DNA of 64,000 nt from Herbaspirillum sp. SJZ107 (GCF_006715485.1 NZ_VFNH01000002.1:1550001-1614000); one strand, 5' to 3'; counted from the stretch's first letter, positions 45,201-57,842 are shown. Notes: generated by a model from the letters alone, not told the origin. Made by a program: numbers and translations.

Positions 45201-45437
45201 CCGCTGGGCCTGGCCATCTTCGGCGGCCTGATCGTCAGCCAGATGCTGACCCTGTTCACCACGCCGGTGATCTACCTGGCCTTCGACCGCCTGGCACGCC
45301 GCTGGGGCGGCCAGGAGCCGGCCAAGCCGTCGGGTCCGGGATCGGCGACCACGCCACAGCCCAAGGCGCCGGCGGGACAAGGCAACGAAGCCGCGCTGCT
45401 CAAGCCGCCGGTCAATGCGCGCGAGGCCGACGCATGA
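42249..45437 (+). CDS. mdtB: RND efflux pump permease, MdtB-type
   Basis: A 1062-residue inner-membrane proton-driven pump subunit. It has the RND layout: a first helix ([15 protein letters not shown]), a large periplasmic loop, six helices, a second loop and six more helices. Typical landmarks are [44 protein letters not shown] (proton-relay helix 4) and the C-terminal [20 protein letters not shown]. MdtB and MdtC form a mixed trimer in E. coli. The ATG is coupled to the micro-ORF before it, and the stop overlaps the start of the next permease by ATGA. Confidence 0.93.
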   Translation: MSPSAPFIRRPVATSLLMLAIILAGLVGYKFLPLSALPQVDFPTIQVQTLYPGASPEVMARTVTAPLERQFGQMSGLSRMSSTSAAGVSVITLQFSLGETLDVAEQEVQAAINAGGSLLPTDLPAPPVYAKVNPADAPVLTLAITSDTMPLTEVQNLVNTRLALKISQVSGVGLVTLQGGQRPAVRIQANTDALASYGLGLDTLRTAITNANANSAKGSFDGPARAYTINANDQLVTVPDYKGLIVAYRNGAPVRLSDVARVVDSAENVKLGAWANMKPAIILNVQRQPGANVIATVDAIKERLPELQASLPANISLSVLSDRTTGIRASVEHVQIELVLAVVLVVLVIFAFLHSLRATIIASLSVPISLIGTFGVMYLLGYSLNNLSLMALTIATGFVVDDAIVMIENIARYIEEGEKPMAAALKGATQIGFTIISLTVSLIAVLIPLLFMGDVVGRLFREFAVTLAITILISAVVSLTLVPMMSGRWLKAEDKSHESKFARKFQGGFDWVIKHYDTSLNWVLARQGLTLLVALGTLVLTALLWTFIPKSLFPTQDTGQLQARVEARQAISYQAMAEMQQAVAREVLADPDVLSLSSTVGVDAANNTMLHTGTMLINLKEDRSNQEDLMERLRSRVARNVAGATLYLQPTQDLTIDAESGPTQYRLSIEGADTKTVTEWATRLSQAMAQRKELRNVVTDAGATGAAAYVNIDRDSASRLSVTASNVDDALYSAFGQRIVSTIFTETNQYRVILEAQQDEQMSLDSLSNLQLRTGSGSPTPLSSIAAITEQAAPLQITHVAQYPATTVGFDTASGVKLGTAVSAIREVAEQIKLPASVTLTFLGASGAYQNSLSNQLWLILAAVVCVYIVLGVLYESYIHPLTILSTLPSAGVGALLALMVTGQGLGVIGIIGIILLIGIVKKNAIMMIDFAIEAERDEGKDPRTAIHQAAMLRFRPIIMTTLAALFAAIPLMFGWGEGAELRRPLGLAIFGGLIVSQMLTLFTTPVIYLAFDRLARRWGGQEPAKPSGPGSATTPQPKAPAGQGNEAALLKPPVNAREADA

Positions 45438-48400
45438 ATTTGTCGAAGCCCTTCGTCCAGCGGCCGATCGCGACCGTGCTCCTGACCCTGGGGCTGGCGC
45501 TGGCCGGCATCGGCGCCTTCTTCGTGCTGCCGGTCTCGCCGCTGCCCCAGGTCGACTTCCCGTCGATCTCGGTCAGCGCCAACCTGCCGGGCGCCAGCCC
45601 GGACACCATGGCCAGTTCGGTGGCGACGCCGCTGGAACGCAGGCTGGGCGTGATCGCCGGCGTCAACGAGATCACCTCGAACAGCGGCAACGGCTCGACC
45701 CGCGTCAGCCTGCAGTTCGACCTGAACCGCCAGATCGATTCGGCCGCGCGCGAAGTGCAGGCCGCGATCAGCGCCTCGCGCGCCGATTTGCCGTCCACGC
45801 TGCGCAGCAACCCGACCTACCGCAAGGCCAATCCGTCGGATGCGCCGGTGATCATCCTGGCGCTGACCTCCAAGACGCGCAGCCCGGGCCAGATCTACGA
45901 CGAAGTCTCGAACCTGGTGCAGCAGAAGCTGGCCCAGGTGAAGGGCGTCGGCGACGTCGAGATCGGCGGCGGCTCGCTGCCGGCGGTGCGCATCGACCTG
46001 AACCCGTACCAGCTGAACCACCATGGCGTATCGAGCGAAGACGTGCGCGCCGCGATCCAGGCCAGCAATCCGAACCGCCCGAAAGGCGCGCTGGAAGGCA
46101 GCGGCATGCGCCTGCAGATCTATTCGCAGGCGAACACCCCGACCAACGGCCGTACTGCGGCCGACTACCGCGGCCTGGTGGTCGCCTGGCGCAACGGCGC
46201 CGCGATCCGCTTGCAGGACATCGCCGAGGTCACCGACAGCGTCGAGAACATCAACACCCTCGGCCTGTTCAACGGCCAGCCGGCGGTGATCGTGCTGGTC
46301 ACGCGCCAGCCGGGCGCCAACATCATCGAGACCGTCGACGGCGTGCGCGCGCTGATGCCCTCGCTGCAGGCGCAGTTGCCGCAGGACGTGAGCCTGCAGG
46401 TGGCGTCGGACTCGACCAACTCGATCCGCTCGTCGCTGCACGAGATCGAGCTGACGCTGATGATCTCGATCCTGCTGGTGGTGCTGGTGGTGAGTGTGTT
46501 CCTGCGCAGCGTGCGCGCCACCGTGGTGCCGGCGGTGGCCACCGTGGTGTCGCTGCTGGGCACCTTCGGCGTGATGTACCTGCTCGGATTTTCGCTGAAT
46601 AATTTGTCGCTGATGGCGCTGACTGTCGCGACGGGCTTCGTGGTCGACGACGCCATCGTGGTGCTGGAAAATACCAGCCGCCACGTGGAAGAGGGCATGG
46701 ACCGCATGAAGGCAGCCCTGCTCGGCGCCCAGGAAGTGGGCTTCACGGTGCTGTCGATCAGCCTGTCGCTGGTGGCGGTGTTCATCCCGCTGCTGTTCAT
46801 GGGCGGCCAGGTCGGACGCCTGTTTCGCGAATTCGCCGTCACCCTGTCGGTGGCGGTGATGATCTCGCTGGTGATCTCGCTGACCACCACGCCGATGCTG
46901 TGCGCGCTGCTGCTCAAGCCGGGCCAGAAGCCCGAACGCAAGCCCGGCGTGCTGGCAAGGTGGTCGGAGCGCGGCTTCGACAAGATATTAAAAGGGTACG
47001 AGCACGCGCTCGACTGGGCGCTGGACGCCAAGCTGCTGGTGATGCTGATCCTGGCCTTCGTGGTCGGCCTGAACGTCTTCCTGTTCTCGGCCGCGCCCAA
47101 GGGCTTCTTCCCGCAGCAGGACACCGGCCAGATCAACGGCGGCATGCGCGCCGACCAGAGCATCTCGTTCCAGGCGATGCAGGGCAAGCTGCACCAGCTG
47201 GTCAACATCATCAAGCGCGATCCGGCGGTGGATACCGTGGTCGGCTTCACCGGCGGTTCGCGCGCCGGCGGCGGCTTCATGTTCGTCAACCTGAAGCCGG
47301 CCGCCCAGCGCAAGAAGGGCGAAAGCGGCCAGGCCGTGATCGCGCGCCTGCGTCCGCAGCTGGCACGCGTGACCGGCGTGCAGCTGTTCCTGAACCCGGT
47401 GCAGGACTTGCGCATGGGCGGGCGCCAGAGCAATTCCACCTACCAGTACACGCTCAAGAGCGACAACCGCAACGACCTGAAGGCCTGGGCCACCAAGCTG
47501 GCCGACGCCATGAAGGCGCAGAAGGCGCTGACCGACGTCGACACCGACCAGGCCGAGAACGGCGTCGAGACCTATGTCGAGATCGACAAGGACAGCGCGG
47601 CGCGCCTGGGCATCAGTGCCAAGGACGTCGACAATGCGCTGTACAACGCCTTCGGCCAGCGCCAGGTCGCCAATATCTACGACGAACTGAACCAGTACCA
47701 CGTGATCATGGGCGTGGCGCAGAAGTATGCGCAGTCGCCGGAGGCGCTGGACGACGTGTACGTGCCGGCCGGGTCGACCGCGTCCTCCGCAACTGCCAAC
47801 ACCACCACCAACACCACCGCCGGGGCCACCGCGGCCAGCGGCACCGGCACCACCACGGGCGGCGCTACCGCCTCGACGAGCGTCGCATCGAGCACCGGTA
47901 GCAGCGGCGGCACGCCGACCAGCCCGAGCAACCTGACCGCGGCGCGCGACCCGTCCAGCGGTGCGGCGCTGGCCACCAGCGTGCGCAACATGGTGCCGCT
48001 GTCGGCCATCGCCCGCTTTGCCGAGCGCTCGACCCCGAGCTCGGTGAACCACCAGGACGGCGAACTGGCGACCACGATCTCGTTCAACCTGGCGCAAGGT
48101 TCCTCGCTGTCGGACGGCCAGGCCGCGGTGCGCCAGGCCGAAGCCGACATCGGCATGCCGGTGAATGTACGCGGCAGCTTCCAGGGCCAGGCCAAGCAAG
48201 CGCAGGAATCGAACAAGCAGCAGCCGCTGCTGATCCTGGCGGCGGTCGTCGTCATCTACATCGTGCTGGGCATCCTGTACGAGAGCCTGATCCACCCGAT
48301 CACGGTGCTGTCGACGCTGCCGTCGGCGGGCGTCGGCGCGGTGCTGGCGCTCTTGATGTTCCATATGGAGTTCTCGATCATCGCGCTGATCGGCGTGTTC

Positions 48401-48778
48401 CTCCTGATCGGTATCGTGAAAAAGAACGCGATCCTGATCATCGACTTCGCGCTGGAAGCGGAGCGGGCGCGCGGCTTGAGCGCCACCGAGGCGGTGCGCG
48501 AAGCCTGCCTGCTGCGCTTCCGTCCGATCCTGATGACGACGCTGGCGGCGGCCCTGGGCGCCTTGCCGCTGGCGATCGGCTTCGGCGAAGGCTCGGAACT
48601 GCGCCAGCCGCTCGGCATCGCCATCATCGGCGGCCTGCTGGCGAGCCAGCTCTTGACGCTGCTCACCACGCCGGTGGTCTACGTCTACATGGACAAGCTG
48701 CGCAGCAGGAAGCCGGACGAACACGAGCTGGTGCGCCACTCCATCGAGCCCCAGCCTTCGATCACCACGAATTCATGA
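45434..48778 (+). CDS. mdtC: RND efflux pump permease, MdtC-type, with low-complexity insert
   Basis: An 1114-residue RND permease, the second subunit of the pair. The core is canonical ([62 protein letters not shown]). About 70 residues of Ser/Thr/Gly/Ala-rich sequence (about 779-850, coordinates 47770-47985) are inserted in the second periplasmic part, just before [10 protein letters not shown], where most pumps have a short loop. The rest of the fold is unbroken, so it is probably functional. Both its ends overlap neighbours by ATGA. Confidence 0.93.
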   Translation: MNLSKPFVQRPIATVLLTLGLALAGIGAFFVLPVSPLPQVDFPSISVSANLPGASPDTMASSVATPLERRLGVIAGVNEITSNSGNGSTRVSLQFDLNRQIDSAAREVQAAISASRADLPSTLRSNPTYRKANPSDAPVIILALTSKTRSPGQIYDEVSNLVQQKLAQVKGVGDVEIGGGSLPAVRIDLNPYQLNHHGVSSEDVRAAIQASNPNRPKGALEGSGMRLQIYSQANTPTNGRTAADYRGLVVAWRNGAAIRLQDIAEVTDSVENINTLGLFNGQPAVIVLVTRQPGANIIETVDGVRALMPSLQAQLPQDVSLQVASDSTNSIRSSLHEIELTLMISILLVVLVVSVFLRSVRATVVPAVATVVSLLGTFGVMYLLGFSLNNLSLMALTVATGFVVDDAIVVLENTSRHVEEGMDRMKAALLGAQEVGFTVLSISLSLVAVFIPLLFMGGQVGRLFREFAVTLSVAVMISLVISLTTTPMLCALLLKPGQKPERKPGVLARWSERGFDKILKGYEHALDWALDAKLLVMLILAFVVGLNVFLFSAAPKGFFPQQDTGQINGGMRADQSISFQAMQGKLHQLVNIIKRDPAVDTVVGFTGGSRAGGGFMFVNLKPAAQRKKGESGQAVIARLRPQLARVTGVQLFLNPVQDLRMGGRQSNSTYQYTLKSDNRNDLKAWATKLADAMKAQKALTDVDTDQAENGVETYVEIDKDSAARLGISAKDVDNALYNAFGQRQVANIYDELNQYHVIMGVAQKYAQSPEALDDVYVPAGSTASSATANTTTNTTAGATAASGTGTTTGGATASTSVASSTGSSGGTPTSPSNLTAARDPSSGAALATSVRNMVPLSAIARFAERSTPSSVNHQDGELATTISFNLAQGSSLSDGQAAVRQAEADIGMPVNVRGSFQGQAKQAQESNKQQPLLILAAVVVIYIVLGILYESLIHPITVLSTLPSAGVGAVLALLMFHMEFSIIALIGVFLLIGIVKKNAILIIDFALEAERARGLSATEAVREACLLRFRPILMTTLAAALGALPLAIGFGEGSELRQPLGIAIIGGLLASQLLTLLTTPVVYVYMDKLRSRKPDEHELVRHSIEPQPSITTNS

Positions 48779-50259
48779 ACAAGAACAGACCAAGCATGCG
48801 TGTAACCCGATTTGTCTTACCCTTCCGTCCGGCCTTGCTGGCGCTGGCGGCTTCCGTGTTTGCCGCCGGCTGCTCGGTGAGCCCGACCTACCAGGTGCCC
48901 GCCACGCCGGCGCCGGTGCAATTCAAGGAAATGCAGGGCTGGGTGCCGGCGGCACCTGCCGATGCGCTCGAACGCGGGCCGTGGTGGACCCTGTTCGGCG
49001 ATCCGGTACTGAACGACCTGGCGGCCCAGGTCGAGGTCTCGAACCAGAACGTGGCGGCGGCCGTGGCGGCGTATGCGCAGGCGCGCGCATTGGTGGCCGA
49101 GCAGCGCGCGTCGCTGTTCCCGAGCGTGACGCTGAACGGCTCCGGCACCCGCTCGGGATCGCGCGGGGGCGGCGGTGCGGCCACGGTCGACGCCAACGGC
49201 AACATCATCGGCGGCAGCAGCGGCGGCGACGTCCGCAACAACTTCCGCCTGTCGATCGGTGGCAGCTGGGAGCCGGACGTGTGGGGCCGCCTGCGCGCCG
49301 GCGTCACCGCGGCCAGCGCCCAGGCCCAGGCCAGCGCCGCCGACCTGGCGGCCGCGCGCCTGTCGGCCCAGGGCGAGCTGGCACTCGACTACGTGTCGCT
49401 GCGCTCGGTCGACGCCCAGCGCGAACTGCTGAAGACCACCATCGAGGGCTACGAGCGCGAACTGCGCATCACCCAGAACCGCTACAACGTCGGCATCATC
49501 CCGCATTCCGACGTGTACCAGGCCGAGACCCAGCTGGCCACCGCGCGCAGCGACGAGCTGTCGTTGAGCAGCCAGCGCGCCCAGCTCGAGCACGCGATCG
49601 CGGTGCTGGTCGGCAAGGCGCCGGCCGAGTTCTCGCTGCCGGCGGCACCGTGGAACGTGACCGTCCCGGACGTCCCGGTCGGAGTGCCGGCCACGCTGCT
49701 GCAGCGCCGTCCGGATATCGCCAGCGCCGAACGCCGCGTGGCCGCCGCCAACGAGCAGATCGGCATCGCGCGCTCGGCCTACTTCCCGGACGTCGGCCTG
49801 AGCGCCAACTACGCGACCGCGGCGAGCCGCATCGGCGACCTGCTGAACGCATCGGCGGCGACCTGGTCGTTCGGCCTGTCGGCGGCCCAGACATTGTTTG
49901 ATGCAGGGGCGACACGTGCACGTGTCGCCAGCGCGCGCGCCGCGCATGAGCAGGCGGCAGCGAACTACCGCCAGACCGTGCTGACCGCCTTCGCCGACGT
50001 CGAAAACCAGCTGGCCGCCACCCGCGTGCTGGCCCAGCAGCAGGACCTGCGCCGCCAGGCATCCGAAGCCGCCGACAAGGTCGAGCAACAGGTGCTGAAC
50101 CGCTACCGCGCCGGCCAGGTGAGCTACACCGACGTGGTGACGGCCCAGATCACGGCACTCAACGCGCGCCGCAACCTGATCCAGTCCCAGGCCGACCGCC
50201 AGACCACGGCCGTCGCGCTGATCCAGTCGCTCGGGGGCGGCTGGCACGCGCAACCCTGA
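48775..50259 (+). CDS. Outer-membrane efflux channel lipoprotein, NodT/OprM family
   Basis: A 494-residue TolC-like channel, the last part of the tripartite pump. A lipoprotein signal precedes Cys33 (SVFAAGCSVSP). The family segments are present: PWWTLFGDPVLNDLAAQVEVSNQNVAAAVA and the repeat helix NRYNVGIIPHSDVYQAETQLATA, with RRPDIASAERRVAAANEQIGIARSAYFP after the midpoint. Coupling by ATGA to mdtC shows one transcript. A strong hairpin follows the stop. Confidence 0.92.
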   Translation: MNKNRPSMRVTRFVLPFRPALLALAASVFAAGCSVSPTYQVPATPAPVQFKEMQGWVPAAPADALERGPWWTLFGDPVLNDLAAQVEVSNQNVAAAVAAYAQARALVAEQRASLFPSVTLNGSGTRSGSRGGGGAATVDANGNIIGGSSGGDVRNNFRLSIGGSWEPDVWGRLRAGVTAASAQAQASAADLAAARLSAQGELALDYVSLRSVDAQRELLKTTIEGYERELRITQNRYNVGIIPHSDVYQAETQLATARSDELSLSSQRAQLEHAIAVLVGKAPAEFSLPAAPWNVTVPDVPVGVPATLLQRRPDIASAERRVAAANEQIGIARSAYFPDVGLSANYATAASRIGDLLNASAATWSFGLSAAQTLFDAGATRARVASARAAHEQAAANYRQTVLTAFADVENQLAATRVLAQQQDLRRQASEAADKVEQQVLNRYRAGQVSYTDVVTAQITALNARRNLIQSQADRQTTAVALIQSLGGGWHAQP

Positions 50260-50269
50260 TCCAACACAC

Positions 50270-50297
50270 ACCGGGCTCGGACCCCGGTTTGGGGTTT
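50270..50297. terminator. Terminator between the pump operon and the SBF-like gene
   Basis: ACCGGG (50270-50275) and CCCGGT (50283-50288) form a stem with a 7-base loop, followed by TTGGGGTTTTT. It lies 11 bases after the channel gene stop and 2 bases before the 3' end of the convergent gene, so it likely acts on the plus strand. Confidence 0.7.
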
Positions 50298-50298
50298 T

Positions 50299-51291
50299 TC
50301 AGCCTGGTCGGCGGGCCCAGCGCGCCGCCAGGATCGCGCACACCATCAGCTGGATCTGGTGGAACAGCATCACCGGCAGGATCACCATGCCGAGCGCGCT
50401 CGGGGCGAACAGGACTTTCGCCATCGGCACGCCGCTGGCCAGGCTCTTTTTCGAGCCGCAGAAGACGATGGTGATTTCGTCTTCCTTGCTGAAGCCCAGG
50501 CGGCGGCTGGTCCAGGCCGCCAGCAGCAGGGCCACCGCCAGCATCGCGCCGCACACCAGGCCGAGCGTGACCAGCGCCGACAGCGACAGCTTGTGCCACA
50601 AGCCCTCGTTCACGGACTCGCTGAAGGCCGTGTACACCACCAGCAGGATCGAGCCCTGGTCGACGATCTTCAGCATCGGTTTGTGGCGGTCGACCCAGGC
50701 GCCGATCCATGGCCGCACGAACTGGCCGGCAAGGAAGGGCAGCAGCAGCTGTTCGACGATGGTGAGGATCGCATCCAGCTGCGAGCCGCCGGCGGCGCCG
50801 CGCGCGATCAGGGTGCCGACCAGCAGCGGCGTGACGAAGATGCCGACGAAGTTCGAGGCCGAGGCGCTGCACACCGCGGCCGCCACGTTCCCGCGCGCCA
50901 CCGAGGTGAAGGCGATCGACGATTGCACGGTCGAGGGCAGGGTGCACAGGAACAGGATGCCGACGTAGAGCTCCGGCTGGAGCACGGTGCCGGACAGCGG
51001 CTTCATGACGAGGCCGAGCAGCGGGAACATGACGAAGGTCGAGGCCAGCACCAGCAGGTGCAGGCGCCAGTGCGTCAAGCCTTCCACCATCGCCTCGCGC
51101 GACAGCTTGGCACCGTGCAGGAAGAACAGCAGGCCGATGGCGACGCTGGTGATCTTGCCGAGGGCGACGGCAGTCGGGCCGCTGCAGGGCAGGAGGCTGG
51201 CCAGGGCGATGGTGCCGAGCAGCCACAGGGTAAAAGTGTCGGGCGCCAGGCGGCGCAGGGTGGTGGTGGTCTGTTCTAGGAAACGGGGCAT
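50299..51291 (-). CDS. Bile acid:sodium symporter-like (SBF, YfeH) family transporter
   Basis: A 330-residue membrane protein with nine to ten hydrophobic helices, of the SBF-like group (E. coli YfeH). Landmarks are LLFFLHGAKLSREAMVEGLTHWRLH, GILFLCTLPSTVQSSIAFTSVARGN (typical sodium-site region) and TIVFCGSKKSLASGVPMAKVLF. Its substrate is unknown. The ATG at 51291 is chosen because the longer frame adds 80 residues of no similarity. It is convergent with the pump operon; the terminator is between them. Confidence 0.85.
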   Translation of the reverse strand: MPRFLEQTTTTLRRLAPDTFTLWLLGTIALASLLPCSGPTAVALGKITSVAIGLLFFLHGAKLSREAMVEGLTHWRLHLLVLASTFVMFPLLGLVMKPLSGTVLQPELYVGILFLCTLPSTVQSSIAFTSVARGNVAAAVCSASASNFVGIFVTPLLVGTLIARGAAGGSQLDAILTIVEQLLLPFLAGQFVRPWIGAWVDRHKPMLKIVDQGSILLVVYTAFSESVNEGLWHKLSLSALVTLGLVCGAMLAVALLLAAWTSRRLGFSKEDEITIVFCGSKKSLASGVPMAKVLFAPSALGMVILPVMLFHQIQLMVCAILAARWARRPG

Positions 51292-51442
51292 GGCGTTGCG
51301 GCGGGGCTGCTGGCGTATCGAACCCGTCATTTTATCTGCATTCGGCCGCGGTCGCAGGAAGGCGGGCGCCCAGAGCCGCGTCCGCGATTCGATCACGTCC
51401 GTGAGTCTTTTCGTTTGTCGTTTCCAGGCAATTGACCCCTGT

Positions 51443-51473
51443 GTATTTGCATCCAATACTGGAATGCAAATAC
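51443..51473 (+). promoter_or_regulatory. 10-bp inverted repeat in the leader of the lyase gene
   Basis: GTATTTGCAT (51443-51452) and ATGCAAATAC (51464-51473) are perfect arms; the inner CCA/TGG also pairs. It ends 11 bases before the ribosome binding site of the lyase gene. It could be an operator or a leader RNA hairpin. Confidence 0.55.
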
Positions 51474-51494
51474 AACAAGAACCAGGAGATGAAA

Positions 51495-53447
51495 ATGCGG
51501 AAACCTCAATTGAAACCCATGCTGCGGGCGTGCGCACTGTTCACCATGCTCGCCGGCGCCACCCTGCAAGCCCAGGCAGCCTTCAGCGTCACTGCGACGA
51601 AGGACGCCGGCGACAAAGTCGTCAGCTACACCATCGATACCAATGCCGGCCTGGTGTTCAAGGTGCGCGGCTTCCCGACCGACACCAGCACCACCTCGCC
51701 GGGCGACCTGTCGAGCCTGGTGTACAACGGCGTCGAATACCAGGACGCGGGCAGGGGCACCCAGGTCAATACCGGCTACGACTATATTTATACGGACCAG
51801 ACCGGCGTCAGCGTGAAAGCCGAGGTGGTGGATGCGAACGGCAATGCGCTGCCGGTCGCCCTGCCGGCCGCGGGCCAGAGCGCGGTCACGGCGGCCAGCG
51901 ATTACATCAAGGTCACGGTCACCACCGTGGGCGGGGCGACCGGCGTCCTGACCCACTACTACCTGGTGAAGAAGGGCGAGGCCAGGATCTACATGGGCAC
52001 CTATTTCACCGCCGAGCCGACCGGTTCGGCCCTGGTGCGCTTCATCGCCCGCATGCGCATCGCCGCGCTGCCCAACGGCACGCCGAGCGGCACGCCCGGC
52101 GGCCTGGTGGTGAATGCCGATCCGAACCGCCCGCCGTCCTGGCCCGACGATTTGCGCAGCACCAGCGGCGCCATCGAATCGGGCGACGTCTATGGCATCC
52201 CCAGCGGCCCGAATGCCGGCGAAACCCGCTCCAAGCATTATTCCAACATGCGCCTGAAGGACTGGGCGTACATCGGCGGCACCGGCCCGAATGTCGGCAT
52301 ATGGATCGCGCGCGACAACAACGAGGGCGGCTCCGGCGGCCCCTTCTATCGCAGCCTGCTCAACCAGATCACCAGCACCAATAACGAAATCACCTACATC
52401 GTCAACTACGGCGAGGGCCAGACCGAAGGCTTCCGCCTGAACCGCCTGAACGCCTACACCATGAGCTTCACCAACGGTACGGCGCCCGGTCCGGTCGACA
52501 CCGCCTGGTTTTCGAAGATGAACCTGCTCGGCTACGTGCCGCCGACGGCGCGCGGCAATGTGTTCGTGCCGGCGATCTATGGCCGCAACACGGCCTTTCC
52601 TTATACCGTCGGGTTCGCCAATGCCGGTGCCCAGTACTGGGCCGACGCCGCCAGCAACGATGGCCATGTGAATGCCGATGGCATGATTCCCGGCACTTAC
52701 ACGATGACGGTGTACAAGAACGAGCTGGCGGTTTCCAGCTCCCAGGTCAGCGTCACGGCGGGCACCACCAACATCGTGCCGGCCGTGACCATCGGCGCCG
52801 ATGCGCTGGCCAACGGCGACGATCCACGCGGCAAATGGCACCTCGCGAAAGGCGATCCGAGCCTGACCCAGGCCCTGTTCCGCATCGGCGAATGGGACGG
52901 CACGCCGCGGGAATTCCTGAACGGCGACAAGATCACGGTCATGCACCCGTCCGACGTGCGCATGAGTCCGTGGTTCGATACGGCCAGCGTGGCCAACCCC
53001 TACCAGGTCGGCGTCGCGACCCCGCGCGCGCAGATGCCGGCTTACCAGTGGAAGGGATTGACGAGCGCGCCGAACGGCCCGGTCACGGTCAATTTCACGC
53101 TGAAGCCGAGCCAGATCTCGGCAACGTCCACCTATCGCTTCCGCATCGGCGTGACGACCGCCCAGGCCGGCGGCCGGCCGCAGATCGCCGTCAACAACTG
53201 GACCTCGCCTTTTGTCGGCTCGCAGTCCGGCGACGTGTTCCCGCCGGCCCAGCCGTCCACCCGCACCATGACGGTCGGCAGCTATCGTGCGCGCAACATC
53301 ACCTATGACTACACGATTCCGGCGAGCGCGCTGGTGGCCGGCCAGAACACGCTGAAAGTCTGGGTCGTCAGCGGTTCGACCAGCACGTCCGGCTGGCTGA
53401 CGCCGGCCTACGCGTTCGACGCCCTCGACCTGATCAAGATTAACTGA
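51495..53447 (+). CDS. Rhamnogalacturonan lyase, polysaccharide lyase family 4-like
   Basis: A 650-residue secreted enzyme. Signal peptide about 1-28 (MLAGATLQAQA). The N-terminal catalytic-type domain (about 30-380) has GETRSKHYSNMRLKDWAYIG and the INYGEGQTEGFR-like segment, followed by a fibronectin-type domain (about 385-470) and a C-terminal CBM-like domain (about 475-650) typical of PL4 rhamnogalacturonan lyases. Lys247 in SKHYS corresponds to the catalytic Lys of the fungal enzyme, but the catalytic His position, 60 residues later, holds Glu307. AGGAG at 51484-51488 sits 6 bases before ATG 51495, which decides that start over ATG 51489. Confidence 0.8.
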   Translation: MRKPQLKPMLRACALFTMLAGATLQAQAAFSVTATKDAGDKVVSYTIDTNAGLVFKVRGFPTDTSTTSPGDLSSLVYNGVEYQDAGRGTQVNTGYDYIYTDQTGVSVKAEVVDANGNALPVALPAAGQSAVTAASDYIKVTVTTVGGATGVLTHYYLVKKGEARIYMGTYFTAEPTGSALVRFIARMRIAALPNGTPSGTPGGLVVNADPNRPPSWPDDLRSTSGAIESGDVYGIPSGPNAGETRSKHYSNMRLKDWAYIGGTGPNVGIWIARDNNEGGSGGPFYRSLLNQITSTNNEITYIVNYGEGQTEGFRLNRLNAYTMSFTNGTAPGPVDTAWFSKMNLLGYVPPTARGNVFVPAIYGRNTAFPYTVGFANAGAQYWADAASNDGHVNADGMIPGTYTMTVYKNELAVSSSQVSVTAGTTNIVPAVTIGADALANGDDPRGKWHLAKGDPSLTQALFRIGEWDGTPREFLNGDKITVMHPSDVRMSPWFDTASVANPYQVGVATPRAQMPAYQWKGLTSAPNGPVTVNFTLKPSQISATSTYRFRIGVTTAQAGGRPQIAVNNWTSPFVGSQSGDVFPPAQPSTRTMTVGSYRARNITYDYTIPASALVAGQNTLKVWVVSGSTSTSGWLTPAYAFDALDLIKIN

Positions 53448-53487
53448 GCGCCTTCTTTCATTACCAATCCTTTCAGCAGAGCCCATC

Positions 53488-54063
53488 GTGCATCTCAAAT
53501 CCCTTTACCTGGCCGCCGCCACCGTCTTTGCCCTGGGTAGCGCCACCGCCGCCCAGGCTGCCGTCGTCACCACCTTCACCAGTGCCCAGGTCCCCGTCGA
53601 CATCTGCGATACCTGCACCGTCACCTCGACGCTGACCGTCGACAGCCACGGCCGCATCCTGGACGTCGACGCGCTGGTCGACATCACCCACAGCTACGAC
53701 GCGGACCTGGTGCTGCGCCTGAGCCATGGTGCCACCACCGTGCTGCTCGCCAACCGCCAGGGCGGTTCCGGCGGCGCCAACTACACCGGCACCGTGTTCG
53801 ACGACCAGGCCGACATCGGCATCGACGCCGGCTATGCGTATGCGCCCTATACCGGGTCGTTCCGGCCCGAGGAGGCGCTCGCCGCCTTCATCGGCCAGGA
53901 CGTCTTCGGCGACTGGACGCTGACGGTGACCGACAGCGAAGCGGGCGATGCCGGCACGATCGACGCCTGGGGCATCAGCGCCGCCGTGCCGGAGCCGGCC
54001 AGCCTGGCGCTGGTCGGCCTCGGCCTGCTGGGCCTGGCCGCACCGCGCCGCCGCAAGGCTTGA
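53488..54063 (+). CDS. PEP-CTERM protein with proprotein convertase P-domain
   Basis: A 191-residue exported protein: signal peptide about 1-24 (GSATAAQA), a P-domain-like beta sandwich (about 30-165: LDVDALVDITHSYDADLVLRLSHGATTVLL and FGDWTLTVTDSEAGDAGTIDAWGI), and the PEP-CTERM tail VPEPASLALVGLGLLGLAAPRRRKA. P-domains usually follow subtilisin proteases; here it stands alone. It is 40 bases after the lyase stop and likely on the same transcript. Anchoring at the surface by exosortase is expected. Confidence 0.85.
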   Translation: MHLKSLYLAAATVFALGSATAAQAAVVTTFTSAQVPVDICDTCTVTSTLTVDSHGRILDVDALVDITHSYDADLVLRLSHGATTVLLANRQGGSGGANYTGTVFDDQADIGIDAGYAYAPYTGSFRPEEALAAFIGQDVFGDWTLTVTDSEAGDAGTIDAWGISAAVPEPASLALVGLGLLGLAAPRRRKA

Positions 54064-54149
54064 TTGGCACGGTCGGGCAGGGCGTCCCATGGCGGCGTGG
54101 CGCCGTGGTTTTGTGTGACAAATGTATTTCCCGGCCAGGCGAGAGCCGA

Positions 54150-54155
54150 TATACT
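54150..54155 (+). promoter_or_regulatory. TATACT -10 element for the S46 peptidase gene
   Basis: TATACT (54150-54155) with a weak TTTCCC -35 at 17 bases predicts a start near 54162. The element lies inside the longer frame from 54060, which supports the TTG start at 54189. Confidence 0.4.
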
Positions 54156-54188
54156 CGACCTTGCTTTTTACTCAACCGGGGTACAACC

Positions 54189-56324
<2,136 letters not shown>

Positions 56325-56362
56325 TCGGCGTCTTGGCGTGGAAATGGCCGCGCCATAAACCA

Positions 56363-56392
56363 ACGTCGTCCCCGCGCAGGCGGGGACGACGT
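56363..56392. repeat. Perfect 13-bp REP-like inverted repeat
   Basis: ACGTCGTCCCCGC and GCGGGGACGACGT with loop GCAG lie between the convergent S46 peptidase and the kinase gene. It is the best copy of the repeat family in this window. Confidence 0.8.
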
Positions 56393-56424
56393 GCTTGTGC
56401 AGCAGGCCTCTGGCACAGTCAGCG

Positions 56425-57842
56425 TCAGCTCACCGGAAACCAGATATCGAACCGCGTCTCCCCAGCCCCGCCCGCCGCCAGCGACCACGTACACCCATGC
56501 CGGCTCAGCACCTCGCGCACGAACATCAGCCCGATCCCCTGGCCGCCTTTCTTGGTACTGAAGAAGGGCGTGAACAGCTGCCGCACCGGCGTCGCCTCCA
56601 GCAAGCCACCCGAATCCACGACTGACAACCTGACGCGCCGGCCTTCGTCGGCCAGCTCGAGCCGGATCGCGCCGCCTGACGTGCCATGCGCCGCATGCGC
56701 GGCATCGATTGCTTCCACCGCATTCTTGACGATGTTGAGCAGTGCCTGCTCGATCAGCTGCACGTCCAGCGCGAGCGGCGGTACGGCGTCGCACTGCGCC
56801 CAGCCGAGCTGGATGCCGCGGCTGGCGCAGGCGTCGCGGTTCAGCCACAGGATGTCGTCCATGACCTCGCGCAGCGCCGCCGGGCGCAGCACCGGCGGCG
56901 GCATCTTGACCACGGTGGTGAAGCGGTCGATGAATTCGCCCAGGCTCACGTTGCGGCGCTTGACGGCCAGGATCGCGGTGGCGAAATCGTCGGCGTCGGA
57001 TGCCGCCAGCTGGTTGCGGTAGTTCAGCAGTGAGTCCAGCACCGAGCGCGTGGCGGCCACCGTGTTGTTGACTTCATGCGCCAGTACCCGGATCAGGCGC
57101 GCGTAGGTGGCGCGCTCGGAGTCTTCCAGTTCGGCGGTCAGTTCCTCGACCATCAGGAAGTGGCGCGCGAAGCCGCGGTCGAAGAACTGGCCGCGCTGGG
57201 CACGGTAGCGGCGCCCTTCGAGGTCGGTCAGCAGGCGGCTGTCGCCCAGCGGCAGCGCATCGAGCTGGGCGACCAGCTGGCGGCTGCGCTCGCGTGCGCG
57301 GGCGTCGAGCGTGGCGGTCCAGGCGCCGCCGCCCTCCAGCCAGTGACGCAGCGGCTGGCCGAGCGGTCGCTCCAGGCCGAGCAGCGCAGTGGCGCTCGCG
57401 TTCAGCAGGCTGATGGCGCCGTCGAAGTCGAATACGAGCACCGCGCCCGGCGTCGCTTCCAGCAGGCGGTCGAGGAAACCCTGCTGTTCGCCGATCGCCA
57501 GGCGCTCGCGGTGCAGCGCCGCGAGCATGGTATTGAAGACGCCGACCAGGTCGTCGAGTTCGTGGGTGCCGGGCGCCGCCAGCCGGTTGGCGTACTGCTG
57601 GTCCTGCAGCAGGTCGTGGAAGCGGCGCGTGTAGCCGAGCGGTTCCAGCGCGCGCCGCACCAGCCGCCAGCCCAGCGCCAGGCTGGCCAGCAGCCCGGCT
57701 TCGGCCAGCACGAACCACAGCGGCTGCGCCGGCAGCAGCAGGATGGCGCAGCCGAACAGCGGCAGGTGCAGCGCCACCAGGTAGAGTCCCAGCCGCTTAC
57801 CTAGTCCGATCTCCAGCCCAACCCCAAAGGCGGCGTCAAATT

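Noticed and set aside
41997..45380. An 1127-codon open frame on the minus strand opposite mdtB
   Set aside because: The predicted protein is a His/Gln/Arg/Asp-rich sequence without any fold signature. The plus strand carries an unmistakable RND pump.
51292..51494. Sigma-54 promoter for the lyase gene
   Set aside because: TTGCAT at 51447 looks like a -12 block, but no GG stands 10 bases before its GC.
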